Shown piece after piece: positions 21,988 through 31,014 of a stretch of DNA of 64,000 nt. A model generated the notes under the pieces. That model was not told the DNA's origin. It made no database searches and saw only the letters and a program-made list of their open reading frames with translations. The translations under genes and the position numbers were made by a program. Source of the stretch: an uncultured Cohaesibacter sp. (GTDB lineage Bacteria > Pseudomonadota > Alphaproteobacteria > Rhizobiales > Cohaesibacteraceae); assembly GCF_963664735.1 (NCBI RefSeq), contig NZ_OY761553.1:4833001-4897000 (forward strand), in the 5' to 3' direction. Within the stretch, counting starts at the first letter, position 1. Every line of letters starts with the position of its first letter.

Positions 21988-22318
21988 ATGTCCGGTGAGG
22001 GCTTCTGTTGCCAGGTGCCCCCGAACCCCGCCTAACCGAGCATACCGATTAGGACTTTATGTGGCTAGTCGCACTGCTTAAGCAGCAGCGAGACGAGAGC
22101 CTGCATAGTTGTCATTTGCAACTACTCAATTAGCCCGATAACGGTGGTACAATGCCGGGCAAAAGCACGATCTTTACACCCTCGTCGATCCTAGTTCGCC
22201 CCCAGCAAAAGCACCGTTTCCAGCCAATTTGGCTTGTGCGGTGCTTATGGTGGAGGCGCCGGGTACCGCCCCCGGGTCCGATAGGCTTATTACAAAGGCC
22301 ATTTATTGCCATAGTCAC
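21988..22318 (-). ncRNA. ssrA: Two-piece (circularly permuted) tmRNA
   Basis: Transfer-messenger RNA on the minus strand, in the permuted alphaproteobacterial layout. The acceptor piece comes first (about 22318-22248): T-arm CCGGG-GGCGGTA-CCCGG, then acceptor strand CGCCTCC and ACCA ending at 22248. A 44-nt intervening segment (22247-22204) is removed. The coding piece begins at 22203 with GGGGGCG, which pairs over 7 bp with CGCCTCC. It carries the tag frame at 22119-22078, GCA to TAA, encoding ANDNYAGSRLAAA. Downstream are the CCTAA/TTAGG hairpin and a GGGC/GCCC pseudoknot-like element. The outer ends are approximate. Confidence 0.9.
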
Positions 22319-22501
22319 TTGCGTAACAGGGCGAATATAGGGTGGGTTCTCATAAATTTAAAGTGGGAAATCAGAACTATGCGCATATTGTGCATTTTGT
22401 CGGATAAACTGCGCCCCGTGCCAACGCGACGCGGAGTGCCATATTGCATCCAACGAGAATCGTGTAACACCTGAGTAAATGAAAAGGCAGAAAGGATCGA
22501 C

Positions 22502-23296
22502 ATGCAAACCTATCTCGATTTGCTGGCGCATATTCTTGAGAATGGTGCCGATAAGGGAGACCGTACCGGAACCGGTACTCGCTCTGTGTTTGGGTATCAA
22601 ATGCGGTTTGATCTTTCTGAAGGCTTCCCGTTGCTCACCACAAAGAAATTGCATTTGCGCTCCATTATTCATGAGCTTTTGTGGTTTCTGGCTGGTGATA
22701 CCAATATTGGCTATCTGAAGGAGAACAAGGTCCGCATCTGGGACGAATGGGCAGACGAGAATGGTGATCTGGGGCCGGTTTATGGCTATCAGTGGCGCTC
22801 CTGGCCTGCGCGGGATGGTGGCACAATTGACCAGATCAGTCAGCTTGTTGACCAGATCAAACGTAATCCTGATAGCCGTCGCCTGATTGTTACTGCGTGG
22901 AATCCTGCTGATGTTGATCGCATGGCGCTTCCTCCCTGCCATTGCCTGTTTCAGTTCTATGTCGCCAACGGGCGGCTTTCCTGCCAGCTCTATCAGCGCT
23001 CTGCGGATGTGTTTCTCGGCGTGCCGTTTAATATCGCGTCCTATGCGCTGCTTACCATGATGGTGGCACAGGTCTGTGATCTGGAGCCGGGTGATTTCGT
23101 GCATAGTCTGGGGGATGCCCATCTCTATTCGAATCATTTCGAGCAGGCCCGTCTGCAGCTGACGAGAGATCCGAGGCCTTTGCCAAAGATGGTAATCAAT
23201 CCGGATAAACGGGGTATTTTCGACTTTGTGTTCGAGGATTTCGAGCTGAGCGGCTATGATCCACATCCGCACATCGCTGCCGCTGTGGCTGTGTAG
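22502..23296 (+). CDS. thyA: Thymidylate synthase ThyA
   Basis: ThyA methylates dUMP to dTMP using methylene-tetrahydrofolate, which it leaves as dihydrofolate. The protein is 264 residues, the size of the E. coli enzyme. Visible motifs are the phosphate-binding [27 protein letters not shown] with the catalytic Cys, [20 protein letters not shown] and HLYSNHFEQ. Start ATG at 22502 with AGAAAGGA upstream. folA follows after 5 bp, so the enzyme that recycles its dihydrofolate product is made from the same transcript. The divergent tmRNA gene shares the upstream region. Confidence 0.97.
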   Translation: MQTYLDLLAHILENGADKGDRTGTGTRSVFGYQMRFDLSEGFPLLTTKKLHLRSIIHELLWFLAGDTNIGYLKENKVRIWDEWADENGDLGPVYGYQWRSWPARDGGTIDQISQLVDQIKRNPDSRRLIVTAWNPADVDRMALPPCHCLFQFYVANGRLSCQLYQRSADVFLGVPFNIASYALLTMMVAQVCDLEPGDFVHSLGDAHLYSNHFEQARLQLTRDPRPLPKMVINPDKRGIFDFVFEDFELSGYDPHPHIAAAVAV

Positions 23297-23301
23297 GTGC
23301 G

Positions 23302-23832
23302 ATGATGGCCAGTCTCTCTGCTCCTAGCCTTGTCTTTCATTTTGCCGTTGCTGACAATGGCGTGATCGGGAAAGACAATGACATGCCTTGGCATGTTTCC
23401 TCCGATCTCAAGCGCTTCAAGGCTCTGACCATGGGCAAGCCGCTAGTCATGGGGCGTCGCACGTTTCAATCGATTGGCAGACCGCTGCCCGGTCGCACCA
23501 ATATTGTTGTTTCGCGAGATCCTGATTTTCATGCCGAGGGCATTCTTCAGGTTTCATCTCTTGATGATGCCCTGTCTGAAGCCCAGACGATTGCCAAAAG
23601 GGATGGCGTCAATGAAATTGCGGTGATCGGTGGTGGTTCGATCTATAACGCCTTGTGGGACAGGGCTGATCGCTTATATGTGACCCATGTTCATGCCAAG
23701 CCGGAGGGGGATACTTTCCTGCCGGCCATTGATCTTGATGTCTGGTCGGAAATCTCAAGAGAGCCGACCTTGCAGAACGAAAATGACAGTGCTGCGATGA
23801 CCTTCGTCATCTATGAAAGACAGGCGAAATAG
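23302..23832 (+). CDS. folA: Dihydrofolate reductase
   Basis: FolA reduces dihydrofolate to tetrahydrofolate with NADPH. The 176-residue protein shows the substrate-loop motif IGKDNDMPWHVSSDLKRFK, the NADPH-binding GKPLVMGRRTFQSIGRPLPGRTNIVVSR, and the C-terminal signature EIAVIGGGSIYNALWDRADRLYVTHV. Two adjacent ATG codons (23302, 23305) could start it. It lies 5 bp after thyA, a common thyA-folA operon arrangement. Confidence 0.96.
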   Translation: MMASLSAPSLVFHFAVADNGVIGKDNDMPWHVSSDLKRFKALTMGKPLVMGRRTFQSIGRPLPGRTNIVVSRDPDFHAEGILQVSSLDDALSEAQTIAKRDGVNEIAVIGGGSIYNALWDRADRLYVTHVHAKPEGDTFLPAIDLDVWSEISREPTLQNENDSAAMTFVIYERQAK

Positions 23833-24131
23833 TCTTTGTGAGTGGTGGACTTGATCCAAAAGTCCAGTTTGGCCTTGATTTTGTGGTTGAGGGTAACCAC
23901 CTTGTTTCCAAAGTCGCGTTTGCATGCTGCATGTGGTGTCCTCTATAAGAGTGCTGAATGAAAAGCAGCTTTGGGGCTGTCATGTGACACTTTGGCTCGC
24001 TGTGTTACGATGCAGGTGTGGAAACGGGCTAAGGCTTTAAAAACGGTCAACTTTTCTGTCTTAGGCTGCGTTCGGCCCGACAGAGGGACGATCGAAAGAT
24101 AGAGAACGGGTTCCTAACGTAAGGATAGATT

Positions 24132-25271
24132 ATGCCTTGGAACAATCAGAATGGTGGTAACGGAGGCCCTTGGGGGGGCGGCGGCGGCGGTCGCAATGGT
24201 GGTCCTTGGGGGCAAGGCCCTCAGAATCAAGGCCCTAATCCGCCAGATCTAGAGGAAATGATACGCAAGGGACAGGAACGTCTCAAGCAGGTATTCCCAG
24301 GTGGTGGCGGCGGCGCTGGCGGCGGTTCACTCGGGCTCAAGGGCATTGGACTTTTGGCTCTGGGCGCTGTGGCAATCTGGATGGCTACCGGCTTCTATAC
24401 GGTTAAAGAAGGTGAATTGGGCGTCGAGTTGCTGCTCGGCAAGCCAATCGCTGTTTCTACCTCCGGTCTGAACTATAATCTGCCATATCCGATTGGACGC
24501 GCCGAAACGGTTAACGTTGACCAGATTCGTGACGTGACGATTGGTTCGCGCGAGTTCTCCAACCAGCGCGGTTCGGTTACCAAACGCGATGTGCCTGAAG
24601 AAAGCCTGATGCTGACCGGTGACGAAAATATCATCGATGTTGATTTCAAGGTTCAGTGGAACATCAAGGATCCTCAGGCTTATCTGTTCAATGTTGACAG
24701 TCCGGAGATCGCGGTCAAGCAGGTGGTAGAATCTGCGATGCGCGAAATCGTTGGCCGCAACACCATGGATGAAGTGCAGACCGGTGACCGTGTTGCGATT
24801 CAGCTCGCTGCCAAGGAACTGACCCAGAAGATGCTTGATAAGTATAACGCTGGCGTCAACATTGTTCAGGTACAGTTGCAGGGTGTTGAACCTCCTGCTG
24901 AAGTTATTGACGCGTTCCGCGACGTGCAGACGGCGAAAGCTGACAAGGTGCGCATGCAGAACGAAGCTCAGGCTTACGCCAACAAGGTTGTTCCAGAGGC
25001 CGAAGGTCAGGCTGCCAAGATTTTGGAAGCTGCCAACGCCTATCGTGAGCAAACCGTGGCAGACGCTCGTGGTCAGGCCCAGCGCTTCTCTGAAATTCTC
25101 GGTGAATATGAAAAGGCTCCGGATATCACGCGCAAGCGCCTCTATCTGGAAACCATGGAGCAGGTTTTGAGCAATTCCGACAAGATCATTCTTGATAACA
25201 AGGCTGAAGGCGGCTCGGGGGTTGTCCCTTATTTGCCGCTCAATGAACTTACCAAGAAAGCGGGGAACTGA
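24132..25271 (+). CDS. hflK: HflK, FtsH protease modulator
   Basis: HflK forms a large membrane complex with HflC around the FtsH protease and modulates degradation of membrane proteins. The protein (379 residues) has a Gly/Asn-rich cytoplasmic N-terminus (NQNGGNGGPWGGGGGG), one membrane helix (GIGLLALGAVAIWMATGFYTV), and a SPFH/Band 7 domain (VKEGELGVELLLGKPI through NTMDEVQTGDR and VVPEAEGQAAKI). It ends in a coiled coil. Start ATG at 24132 with AAGGA at 24121-24125. hflC starts 2 bp after its stop. The 299 bp upstream of it hold no visible gene. Confidence 0.96.
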   Translation: MPWNNQNGGNGGPWGGGGGGRNGGPWGQGPQNQGPNPPDLEEMIRKGQERLKQVFPGGGGGAGGGSLGLKGIGLLALGAVAIWMATGFYTVKEGELGVELLLGKPIAVSTSGLNYNLPYPIGRAETVNVDQIRDVTIGSREFSNQRGSVTKRDVPEESLMLTGDENIIDVDFKVQWNIKDPQAYLFNVDSPEIAVKQVVESAMREIVGRNTMDEVQTGDRVAIQLAAKELTQKMLDKYNAGVNIVQVQLQGVEPPAEVIDAFRDVQTAKADKVRMQNEAQAYANKVVPEAEGQAAKILEAANAYREQTVADARGQAQRFSEILGEYEKAPDITRKRLYLETMEQVLSNSDKIILDNKAEGGSGVVPYLPLNELTKKAGN

Positions 25272-25273
25272 TC

Positions 25274-26272
25274 ATGTCTGTTAAATCCGTCTTTGCTCTT
25301 GTTATTGCTGCCGTTGTTGCTGTTTTGCTTTATGGCTCGGTGTTTCTTGTCTATCCGCATGAACAGGCTGTCGTAACGCAATTCGGCCGTATCGAGCGCG
25401 CTGTGCGTGAGCCGGGTCTTTATTTCAAGACACCGTTCATCCAGAGCGTGGAATATCTCGATAAACGGGCCCGTTATCTGGAACAGTCCGAGCGCGAGGT
25501 TATCGCTTCCGGCAAGAAACGTTTGCTGGTTGACTCTTTTGCTCGCTACCAGATCGTTGACCCGATCGTGTTCAAGCGTCAAGCGAAGTTCCTCTCGAAC
25601 TTTGAAAGTCAGCTGAACGGCTTTATGGAAGCCTCTCTGCGTGACGTTGTTGCCGAATATACCTTCAAGGATATCGTGCGCGACAAACGTGACGAGCTGG
25701 TCGAACTGATCCGCAAAAGCGTGGATGAAAAGACACAGCGTCTCGGGGTTGCTCTGGTTGACTATCGCATTCGTCGCGCTGATTTGCCGAAGGAAAACTC
25801 CGAGGCTGTCTATCGCCAGATGCAGACTGAACGTCAGCAGGAAGCCAATGGTATCCGCGCAGATGGTGAGAAGCTTTCCCAGCAGATTCGCTCGGTGGCA
25901 GATCGTAACGCAACGGTGATCATCGCTAATGCGAAACGGGATGCTGAAATTCAGCGTGGTGTGGGTGATGCGCTTCGAAACAACATCTTTGCGGCAGCCT
26001 ACAGCAAGAATCCGGACTTCTTCGAGTTCTACCGCACCATGAAGGCTTATGAAACGAGTCTGACGAATGGTGACACCCGGCTGGTTCTGTCTCCTGATGG
26101 CGAGTTTTTCCACTATTTCAGTGACGCAGGCAAATCTCCCGCCGCGGTAAATCCTGCCAGTGACGCTTCCTCCGAGGCTGCTGCCGAGCCAATGGCTGAC
26201 ACTCCAGCTGCTGCGGCCGCTACATCCAAGACGGTAACGGAAGCTCCAAAAGAGACTGCCGTTACCAACTGA
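25274..26272 (+). CDS. hflC: HflC, FtsH protease modulator
   Basis: The partner of HflK. The 332-residue protein begins with a signal-anchor helix (VFALVIAAVVAVLLYGSVFLVY), followed by the SPFH domain (HEQAVVTQFGRIERAVREPGLYFKTPF; RLLVDSFARYQIVDP; ADLPKENSEAVYRQMQTERQQEA). It has a longer Ala/Pro/Thr-rich C-terminus than the E. coli protein (AAAEPMADTPAAAAATSKTVTEAP). It is translationally adjacent to hflK and followed after about 80 bp by the DUF2065 gene. Confidence 0.95.
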   Translation: MSVKSVFALVIAAVVAVLLYGSVFLVYPHEQAVVTQFGRIERAVREPGLYFKTPFIQSVEYLDKRARYLEQSEREVIASGKKRLLVDSFARYQIVDPIVFKRQAKFLSNFESQLNGFMEASLRDVVAEYTFKDIVRDKRDELVELIRKSVDEKTQRLGVALVDYRIRRADLPKENSEAVYRQMQTERQQEANGIRADGEKLSQQIRSVADRNATVIIANAKRDAEIQRGVGDALRNNIFAAAYSKNPDFFEFYRTMKAYETSLTNGDTRLVLSPDGEFFHYFSDAGKSPAAVNPASDASSEAAAEPMADTPAAAAATSKTVTEAPKETAVTN

Positions 26273-26353
26273 AAACGACAATAAAACCGGCTTGCGCTGC
26301 CCTGACAACGGGGCAGCGCAGGCTTTGCCATATTGAGGCATCAAGAGGGAAGC

Positions 26354-26539
26354 ATGTCAGACTTTGTCGCGGCTGTTGGTCTGGTCTTCGTTATCGAAGG
26401 CTTTTTGTGGGCTGCTATGCCGCATGGCATGAAACGCATGATGCTTGATGTGGCGACAATACCCGGCTCTAGCCTCAGAATTGGTGGTCTTGTCGCGATG
26501 ATCGTCGGAGTTATCATCGTCTGGATGATCCGTGGCTAA
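26354..26539 (+). CDS. DUF2065 small membrane protein
   Basis: A 61-residue membrane protein with two hydrophobic segments (FVAAVGLVFVIEGFLWAAM and GGLVAMIVGVIIVWMI), matching the DUF2065/YjeT family that is usually placed directly after hflC. Start ATG at 26354 is chosen because GAGGGAAGC precedes it; a GTG-like start seven codons upstream is less likely. Function is unknown. Its conserved place next to hflKC suggests a link with that complex. Confidence 0.85.
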   Translation: MSDFVAAVGLVFVIEGFLWAAMPHGMKRMMLDVATIPGSSLRIGGLVAMIVGVIIVWMIRG

Positions 26540-26672
26540 ATCTTTGTGCCACAGGGGATCTCCATCTCCGTATTCTTCCTTCTTGCTCCTTTTCTTTTCT
26601 TCTTTTATGGCTGTTTCTTGCCTGCTTTGGGTGGGTGTATAATCTGCTTGTCCGCAAAGGAGAAAAGCAAAT

Positions 26673-27134
26673 ATGTTCCGTTATCTTTTAGCCTCTCTGC
26701 TGCTGCTGTCTGGGCCAGCACTTGCTCAGAATTGTGAAAATGGCGCCATTTTCGAGGCGACTGATCCTGAGGGAAATCTGCAAATACTCAAAACAAAGGG
26801 TGTCGAAGAGCCTTTTGTCTTCGAGATGCAGTCCAAGGGCCAACTCTTCTGGTCGTTTGAAGCTGAGCAGTCCTGCTCCAATGGAAACTCATTTTGCTGG
26901 CTCAGCGTTCAGACCACCGAGGAAGAACCGCTTGATGTGCCGGTGGAAACCATTTCGGAGGAGGGCGCCATCAAATATTATGTCTTTGCCCATCTTCGGC
27001 AGAGTCTTGCGAGTATGAGGACGGATGACGAGCAATTTGACGTGATTGCAAATTGGAGCGCCGAGAGACCTGCTGACCCTATTGAAAGCATGGCGATGCC
27101 CGTCAACGTTTATGCCTTCAAGGCCTGTCGATAA
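26673..27134 (+). CDS. Exported protein of unknown function (153 aa)
   Basis: I do not recognise a family. The protein has a clear signal peptide (MFRYLLASLLLLSGPALA followed by QNCENGA), so it is probably periplasmic. The mature part contains four or more cysteines (NCENG, QSCSNGNSFCW, FKACR), consistent with disulfide bonds in a small beta-rich domain. AAGGAGAAAA precedes the ATG as Shine-Dalgarno. It lies between the DUF2065 gene and a DegP-type protease, so it may be part of an envelope function, but that is only a guess from position. Confidence 0.7.
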   Translation: MFRYLLASLLLLSGPALAQNCENGAIFEATDPEGNLQILKTKGVEEPFVFEMQSKGQLFWSFEAEQSCSNGNSFCWLSVQTTEEEPLDVPVETISEEGAIKYYVFAHLRQSLASMRTDDEQFDVIANWSAERPADPIESMAMPVNVYAFKACR

Positions 27135-27307
27135 CCTTGTTTTACGTGACGATGGAGCCGCGTAATCGTCCTTTTGTGCATGGTTGAAGCTTATTGCCGA
27201 GAACCGAGAGGCTTTATTTATTTTTTGCTGATATCGTACGCTGTCTTTGATGAAAGGGTAGCACTGAGCAGGCCGGGCCTTTTGGCTTTGCATGGGAAGA
27301 GACGATC

Positions 27308-28831
27308 ATGAAGCTTTCGCACTTGGTTTTGAAAACGCAGCGGGTGGGCCTCGCAACAAGTCTGGTGCTGGTTGGTTTCTCGGCTTTCTTGCTTGTCTTG
27401 CTGAGCGAGATCCCTTCTTCTTCTGCGCAAGACACCGGTGTTTCTCAGCATGAAACGCAGAGCGGGCCGGGGAGTGTGGCAGATCTTGCTGAGCGGCTGA
27501 CGCCCGCCGTGGTCAATATTTCCACGATTTCGCTAACTGCGGCCGAAGGGGCTGTTCCAATGCCCAAAGTCCCTGACGGGTCGCCCTTCAAGAAGTTCTT
27601 TGACGATTATTTCGATGAAGACATGGGCGATATCGAGCGCAAGAAAAGCTTGCAGTCGCTGGGATCAGGTTTTGTTGTCGATGCCAAGGGGTTGATTGTC
27701 ACCAATTATCATGTGATTTCCGAAGCCGATCAGATCAGTGTGAAATTGCATGACGGCTCGAATTATCGGGCAGATCTGGTGGGTTATGACAGCAAGACCG
27801 ATCTGGCGCTTCTCAAGATTGATGCCGGAAAGCCTCTGCCTACGGTTTCCTTCGGTGGAGCAAAGGCTCTGCGCGTGGGTGATTGGGTCATGGCTGTTGG
27901 CAATCCGTTCGGACTTGGCGGTTCCGTGTCGATAGGCATCGTCTCGGCACGTAATCGAAACATCAACAGCGGCCCCTATGACGATTTCATTCAAACCGAT
28001 GCTGCGATCAATCAGGGTAACTCCGGCGGTCCGTTGTTTGATATGTATGGTCACGTGGTTGGGGTCAATACCGCGATCATTTCCCCTACGGGTTCCTCGA
28101 TCGGGCTCGGGTTTGCGATTCCCTCGGACATCGTCGAGCGGGTGATTGCGCAGTTGCGCGATTATGGTGAAGCGCGCCGTGGCTGGCTTGGGGTGCGTAT
28201 TCAGGAGCTTACGGTTGATCTGGCCGAAGGGCTTGGGGTGGATGAGGTGCGTGGTGCCTTGGTCACTTGGGTCAATCGGGATGGGCCAGCCGTTCGGGCG
28301 GGCTTGAAATCCGGAGACGTTATTCTCGATTATGATGGTCAGCGCATTGAGACCGTGCGCGATTTGACAAGATTGGTTGCCGAAACTCAAGCCGGGCACG
28401 CCATCGAGGTGGGGTTTGCGCGCGAGGGGCAAATCCTGAAATGCGAGGTCATCGTAGCCAGACTTTCCGACAAAGAGCAGCGCGAGGAGAAAAAGCCCCA
28501 GATTGCATCCAGGGGCGTGACCGTGATGGGAATGACCTTGTCGCGTCTTAGCGTTTATGAGCGTCGGAAGCATCAGTTCGATGATGACGTGGAAGGTGTT
28601 GTCGTGGCTGATGTGAAACCGGGCAGTGTGGCCGAGAGAAAGGGAATGGAGGTCGGCATGGTCATCGTGGAGATGAACCAGCAGATTGTATCTTCGCCCA
28701 AGGATTTGCTGGAACGCCTTGTGAAGATCAAGGACGCTGGCAAGAAGACCCTGTTGCTTCTGGTCTCCAAACCGGATGGCGGCGAACTGGAATTCGTATC
28801 AATCAAGCTTGAAGATATTGATCTTGATTGA
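27308..28831 (+). CDS. degP: DegP/HtrA-type periplasmic serine protease (Do family)
   Basis: A periplasmic quality-control protease of 507 residues. It has an N-terminal signal or anchor helix (LATSLVLVGFSAFLLVLLSEI), then the trypsin-like domain with catalytic His in IVTNYHVISEAD, Asp in SKTDLALLKID and Ser in NQGNSGGPLFD. Two PDZ domains follow (WLGVRIQELTVDLAEGLG...; the second from about residue 395, GVTVMGMTLSRLS...VKPGSVAERKGMEVGMVI). Start ATG at 27308. Its position after hflKC-DUF2065 is typical of Rhizobiales. It could be called DegP, DegQ or MucD, and the symbol is only an orthology guess. Confidence 0.9.
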   Translation: MKLSHLVLKTQRVGLATSLVLVGFSAFLLVLLSEIPSSSAQDTGVSQHETQSGPGSVADLAERLTPAVVNISTISLTAAEGAVPMPKVPDGSPFKKFFDDYFDEDMGDIERKKSLQSLGSGFVVDAKGLIVTNYHVISEADQISVKLHDGSNYRADLVGYDSKTDLALLKIDAGKPLPTVSFGGAKALRVGDWVMAVGNPFGLGGSVSIGIVSARNRNINSGPYDDFIQTDAAINQGNSGGPLFDMYGHVVGVNTAIISPTGSSIGLGFAIPSDIVERVIAQLRDYGEARRGWLGVRIQELTVDLAEGLGVDEVRGALVTWVNRDGPAVRAGLKSGDVILDYDGQRIETVRDLTRLVAETQAGHAIEVGFAREGQILKCEVIVARLSDKEQREEKKPQIASRGVTVMGMTLSRLSVYERRKHQFDDDVEGVVVADVKPGSVAERKGMEVGMVIVEMNQQIVSSPKDLLERLVKIKDAGKKTLLLLVSKPDGGELEFVSIKLEDIDLD

Positions 28832-28873
28832 GCGATATCTGTTTAAGCGGCTTTGCACTATGATCGAGAGATG

Positions 28874-28898
28874 AAAAGGGGCCCTTTTGGCCCCTTAC
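28874..28898 (-). terminator. Intrinsic terminator of serB
   Basis: Stem AAGGGGCC/GGCCCCTT with a short loop, followed in the minus direction by TTTT. It lies between the convergent degP and serB genes. Confidence 0.7.
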
Positions 28899-28941
28899 TG
28901 ATATGCAATCCATATCGTGTCTAGGCTTACGGTTTGTGCCC

Positions 28942-29835
28942 TCAGGCGAGCACGAACTCTTCCGCTTTATAGCCCTGAAGAAACAGCAGGCCCGTCAGGT
29001 CGCCATGGTTGATGACAAACTCTGCTTGCGCGGCAACCTTAGGCTTGGCGTGAAGCGCAACACCGGCACCTGCAGCCATGATCATCGGCAGGTCGTTTGC
29101 TCCGTCTCCTACGGCCATGGTCTGTGCTGCGGTCAGCTGATGTTCTTTGATGAGCGCATGAAGTCGGGCAAGTTTGGCATCTTTGCCAAGAATCGGCATG
29201 CCGACTTCGCCGGTGAGCCTGCCGTTTTCCTCGATCAGCAAGTTGGCCTTGTCTTCGTCAAAACCGAGCATCTCGCGTACACGCGATGTGAAATGGGTAA
29301 AGCCGCCAGACACCAGAGCGCAATAGGCGCCGTTTGCCTTCATGGTGTGGATGAGCGCCTTGCCGCCGGGGGTAAAGGTTATGCGTTCGGCAAAGAGCTT
29401 GTCGACGATGGTAAGGCTCAGTCCCTTGAGCAGTCCGACGCGCTCTTTGAGGGCCGGTTCAAACTCGATCTCACCGCGCATTGCGCGCGCAGTGATATCA
29501 GAAACCTTCTCTTTCAATCCCACCTCGTCAGCCAGCTCGTCAATGCATTCCTGCTGGATCATCGTTGAGTCCATGTCGGCCAGCAGCAGCTTCTTTCTGC
29601 GGACTTCACTTGGCTGGAAAACCAGATCAACTGGCGTGTCGGCGAATTTGGCGTTGAGTTCGGCACGAAGATTCGCGAAATCTGGATGGTGCGGAATGAC
29701 AAAATCGCAGGCGACCCCTTCCATCAGCCAGGTAAAATCTGTATCGACATTGATGACAGATTGCACTTCAGCTGCAAGATCGGCGCTGACGGCAGGATCA
29801 GCTGGCGCGCTAATGAGGGTCAAGGTGAAGGACAT
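28942..29835 (-). CDS. serB: Phosphoserine phosphatase SerB
   Basis: SerB performs the last step of serine synthesis, removing phosphate from O-phosphoserine. The 297-residue protein has an N-terminal ACT-like regulatory region and a C-terminal HAD domain. HAD motif I is LLADMDSTMIQQEC (nucleophile Asp), with ALVSGGFTHFT as motif II and AVGDGANDLPMI as motif IV. The ATG at 29835 has GGAG eight bases upstream, making it a better start than the upstream alternative at 29877. It diverges from miaA, whose start lies only 48 bp away. Confidence 0.95.
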   Translation of the reverse strand: MSFTLTLISAPADPAVSADLAAEVQSVINVDTDFTWLMEGVACDFVIPHHPDFANLRAELNAKFADTPVDLVFQPSEVRRKKLLLADMDSTMIQQECIDELADEVGLKEKVSDITARAMRGEIEFEPALKERVGLLKGLSLTIVDKLFAERITFTPGGKALIHTMKANGAYCALVSGGFTHFTSRVREMLGFDEDKANLLIEENGRLTGEVGMPILGKDAKLARLHALIKEHQLTAAQTMAVGDGANDLPMIMAAGAGVALHAKPKVAAQAEFVINHGDLTGLLFLQGYKAEEFVLA

Positions 29836-29883
29836 GACAACTCCAAAAATGGGAACCTCTTTCAACGGAGGCTGCATACTCGC

Positions 29884-30852
29884 GTGATTGATAACGGAAC
29901 AAAGATTGCTTCAGCTCCGTCAGCGGTGTTGATAGCGGGGCCAACGGCCAGCGGCAAGTCTTCTCTTGCACTAAGACTGGCAGAAATCGTTAATGGTGTC
30001 ATTATCAACTCTGATTCAATGCAGATTTATGACCAATTGTGTATTCTATCTGCTCGCCCAACAGTGGAGGAAATGGGGGGCGTGGAGCATCGACTCTATG
30101 GTTATGTGAGTCCGGCAGAGCGTTTTTCGGTTGGGCGCTGGCTTGATGATGCTGTCGCCGCAATCAAGGATGTGAGGGCCCGAGGGCAATGCCCCATATT
30201 GGTCGGCGGGACCGGGCTCTATTTCAAGGCCCTGCTGGAAGGGCTCAATGTGGTGCCAGATGTGCCTGACACTGTTCGGCTCCACTGGGAGGGCAATCTT
30301 GACCGGCTCGGTAGTCCCGAAGCGCTTCATGCTCTGTTGCGACAGCAAGATCCTGAAATGGCGGCTACGCTTGAACCCGCTGACGGGCAGCGGATTTTGA
30401 GAGCGTTGGAAATCCTCGATGCGACCGGAAAGTCTTTGCTTGAGTGGCAAAAGAGCGATGCTCTGCGGCATGATCCTTTGATTGCCGCAGGAGCCATAAA
30501 ACTGGCTTTATGTCCACCGCGCGAACTGGTCTATGACAAAATCGAAAAGCGTTTTGACCAGATGGTCGAGCTTGGGGGCATACGGGAAGCGGTTCACATG
30601 GCCAGCCTTGGGCTTGATCCGGATCTGCCGGCGATGAAGGCAATCGGTGTTGCTTACCTTGCTGATTTTGACCGGGGGCTGCTTGACTATGATGAAGCCA
30701 TTCGTCTTTGCAAGCGCGATACGCGCAGATATGCCAAGCGGCAGATGACATGGATCCGCAATCAGATGTCAGATTGGCCTCATTTTGATAGCGCTGAGGC
30801 CGCAATTGCCCATTTTTTGATAGAAATGGAAAAGCCAGGGGTGGGAAACTAG
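29884..30852 (+). CDS. miaA: tRNA dimethylallyltransferase MiaA
   Basis: MiaA adds a dimethylallyl group to A37 of tRNAs that read codons starting with U. The protein shows the P-loop GPTASGKSSLALRLAE, then NSDSMQIYDQLCILSARPT, VGGTGLYFKALLEGL, and the C-terminal AIGVAYLADFDRG...RDTRRYAKRQMTWIRNQ. The frame is open upstream to 29686, but that extension overlaps serB and is unlike any MiaA. The GTG at 29884 (VIDNGTKIASAPSAVLIAGPTA) with GGAG at 29867-29870 is the best start. This gives 322 residues, normal for the family. Confidence 0.92.
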   Translation: MIDNGTKIASAPSAVLIAGPTASGKSSLALRLAEIVNGVIINSDSMQIYDQLCILSARPTVEEMGGVEHRLYGYVSPAERFSVGRWLDDAVAAIKDVRARGQCPILVGGTGLYFKALLEGLNVVPDVPDTVRLHWEGNLDRLGSPEALHALLRQQDPEMAATLEPADGQRILRALEILDATGKSLLEWQKSDALRHDPLIAAGAIKLALCPPRELVYDKIEKRFDQMVELGGIREAVHMASLGLDPDLPAMKAIGVAYLADFDRGLLDYDEAIRLCKRDTRRYAKRQMTWIRNQMSDWPHFDSAEAAIAHFLIEMEKPGVGN

Positions 30853-30957
30853 TCTAATATTGCTCACTATTGCAAAAATACTGGTTATTGCGGGTTGACC
30901 TTGGAGATTTGAGAGACTAACGTGCCTCGCGAAACGAACGGAAAGTCTTTAGCTGTT

Positions 30958-31014
30958 ATGCGAAATATTCTTGTGATTCTAGTGGGTAGGCGCGCTGCTG
31001 TGACGGTTGGGTAA
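30958..31014 (+). CDS. Branched-chain amino acid leader peptide (18 aa)
   Basis: An ATG-started frame of 18 codons encoding MRNILVILVGRRAAVTVG. Eight of its residues are Ile, Leu or Val (two Ile, two Leu, four Val). It lies 217 bp upstream of the acetolactate synthase gene and is followed by a pause hairpin and a terminator. It has the structure of the leader peptides that control ilv operons: slow translation of the Ile/Leu/Val codons under starvation would change folding of the downstream RNA. Too short to be detected as an ordinary gene. Confidence 0.85.
   Translation: MRNILVILVGRRAAVTVG

Noticed and set aside
22358-23272. A 304-codon frame antisense to thyA
   Set aside because: ThyA on the plus strand is complete with all motifs; the antisense frame resembles nothing and overlaps it fully.
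29686-29883. N-terminal extension of miaA by 66 codons
   Set aside because: It overlaps serB on the other strand and matches no MiaA. The GTG at 29884 gives the normal length.
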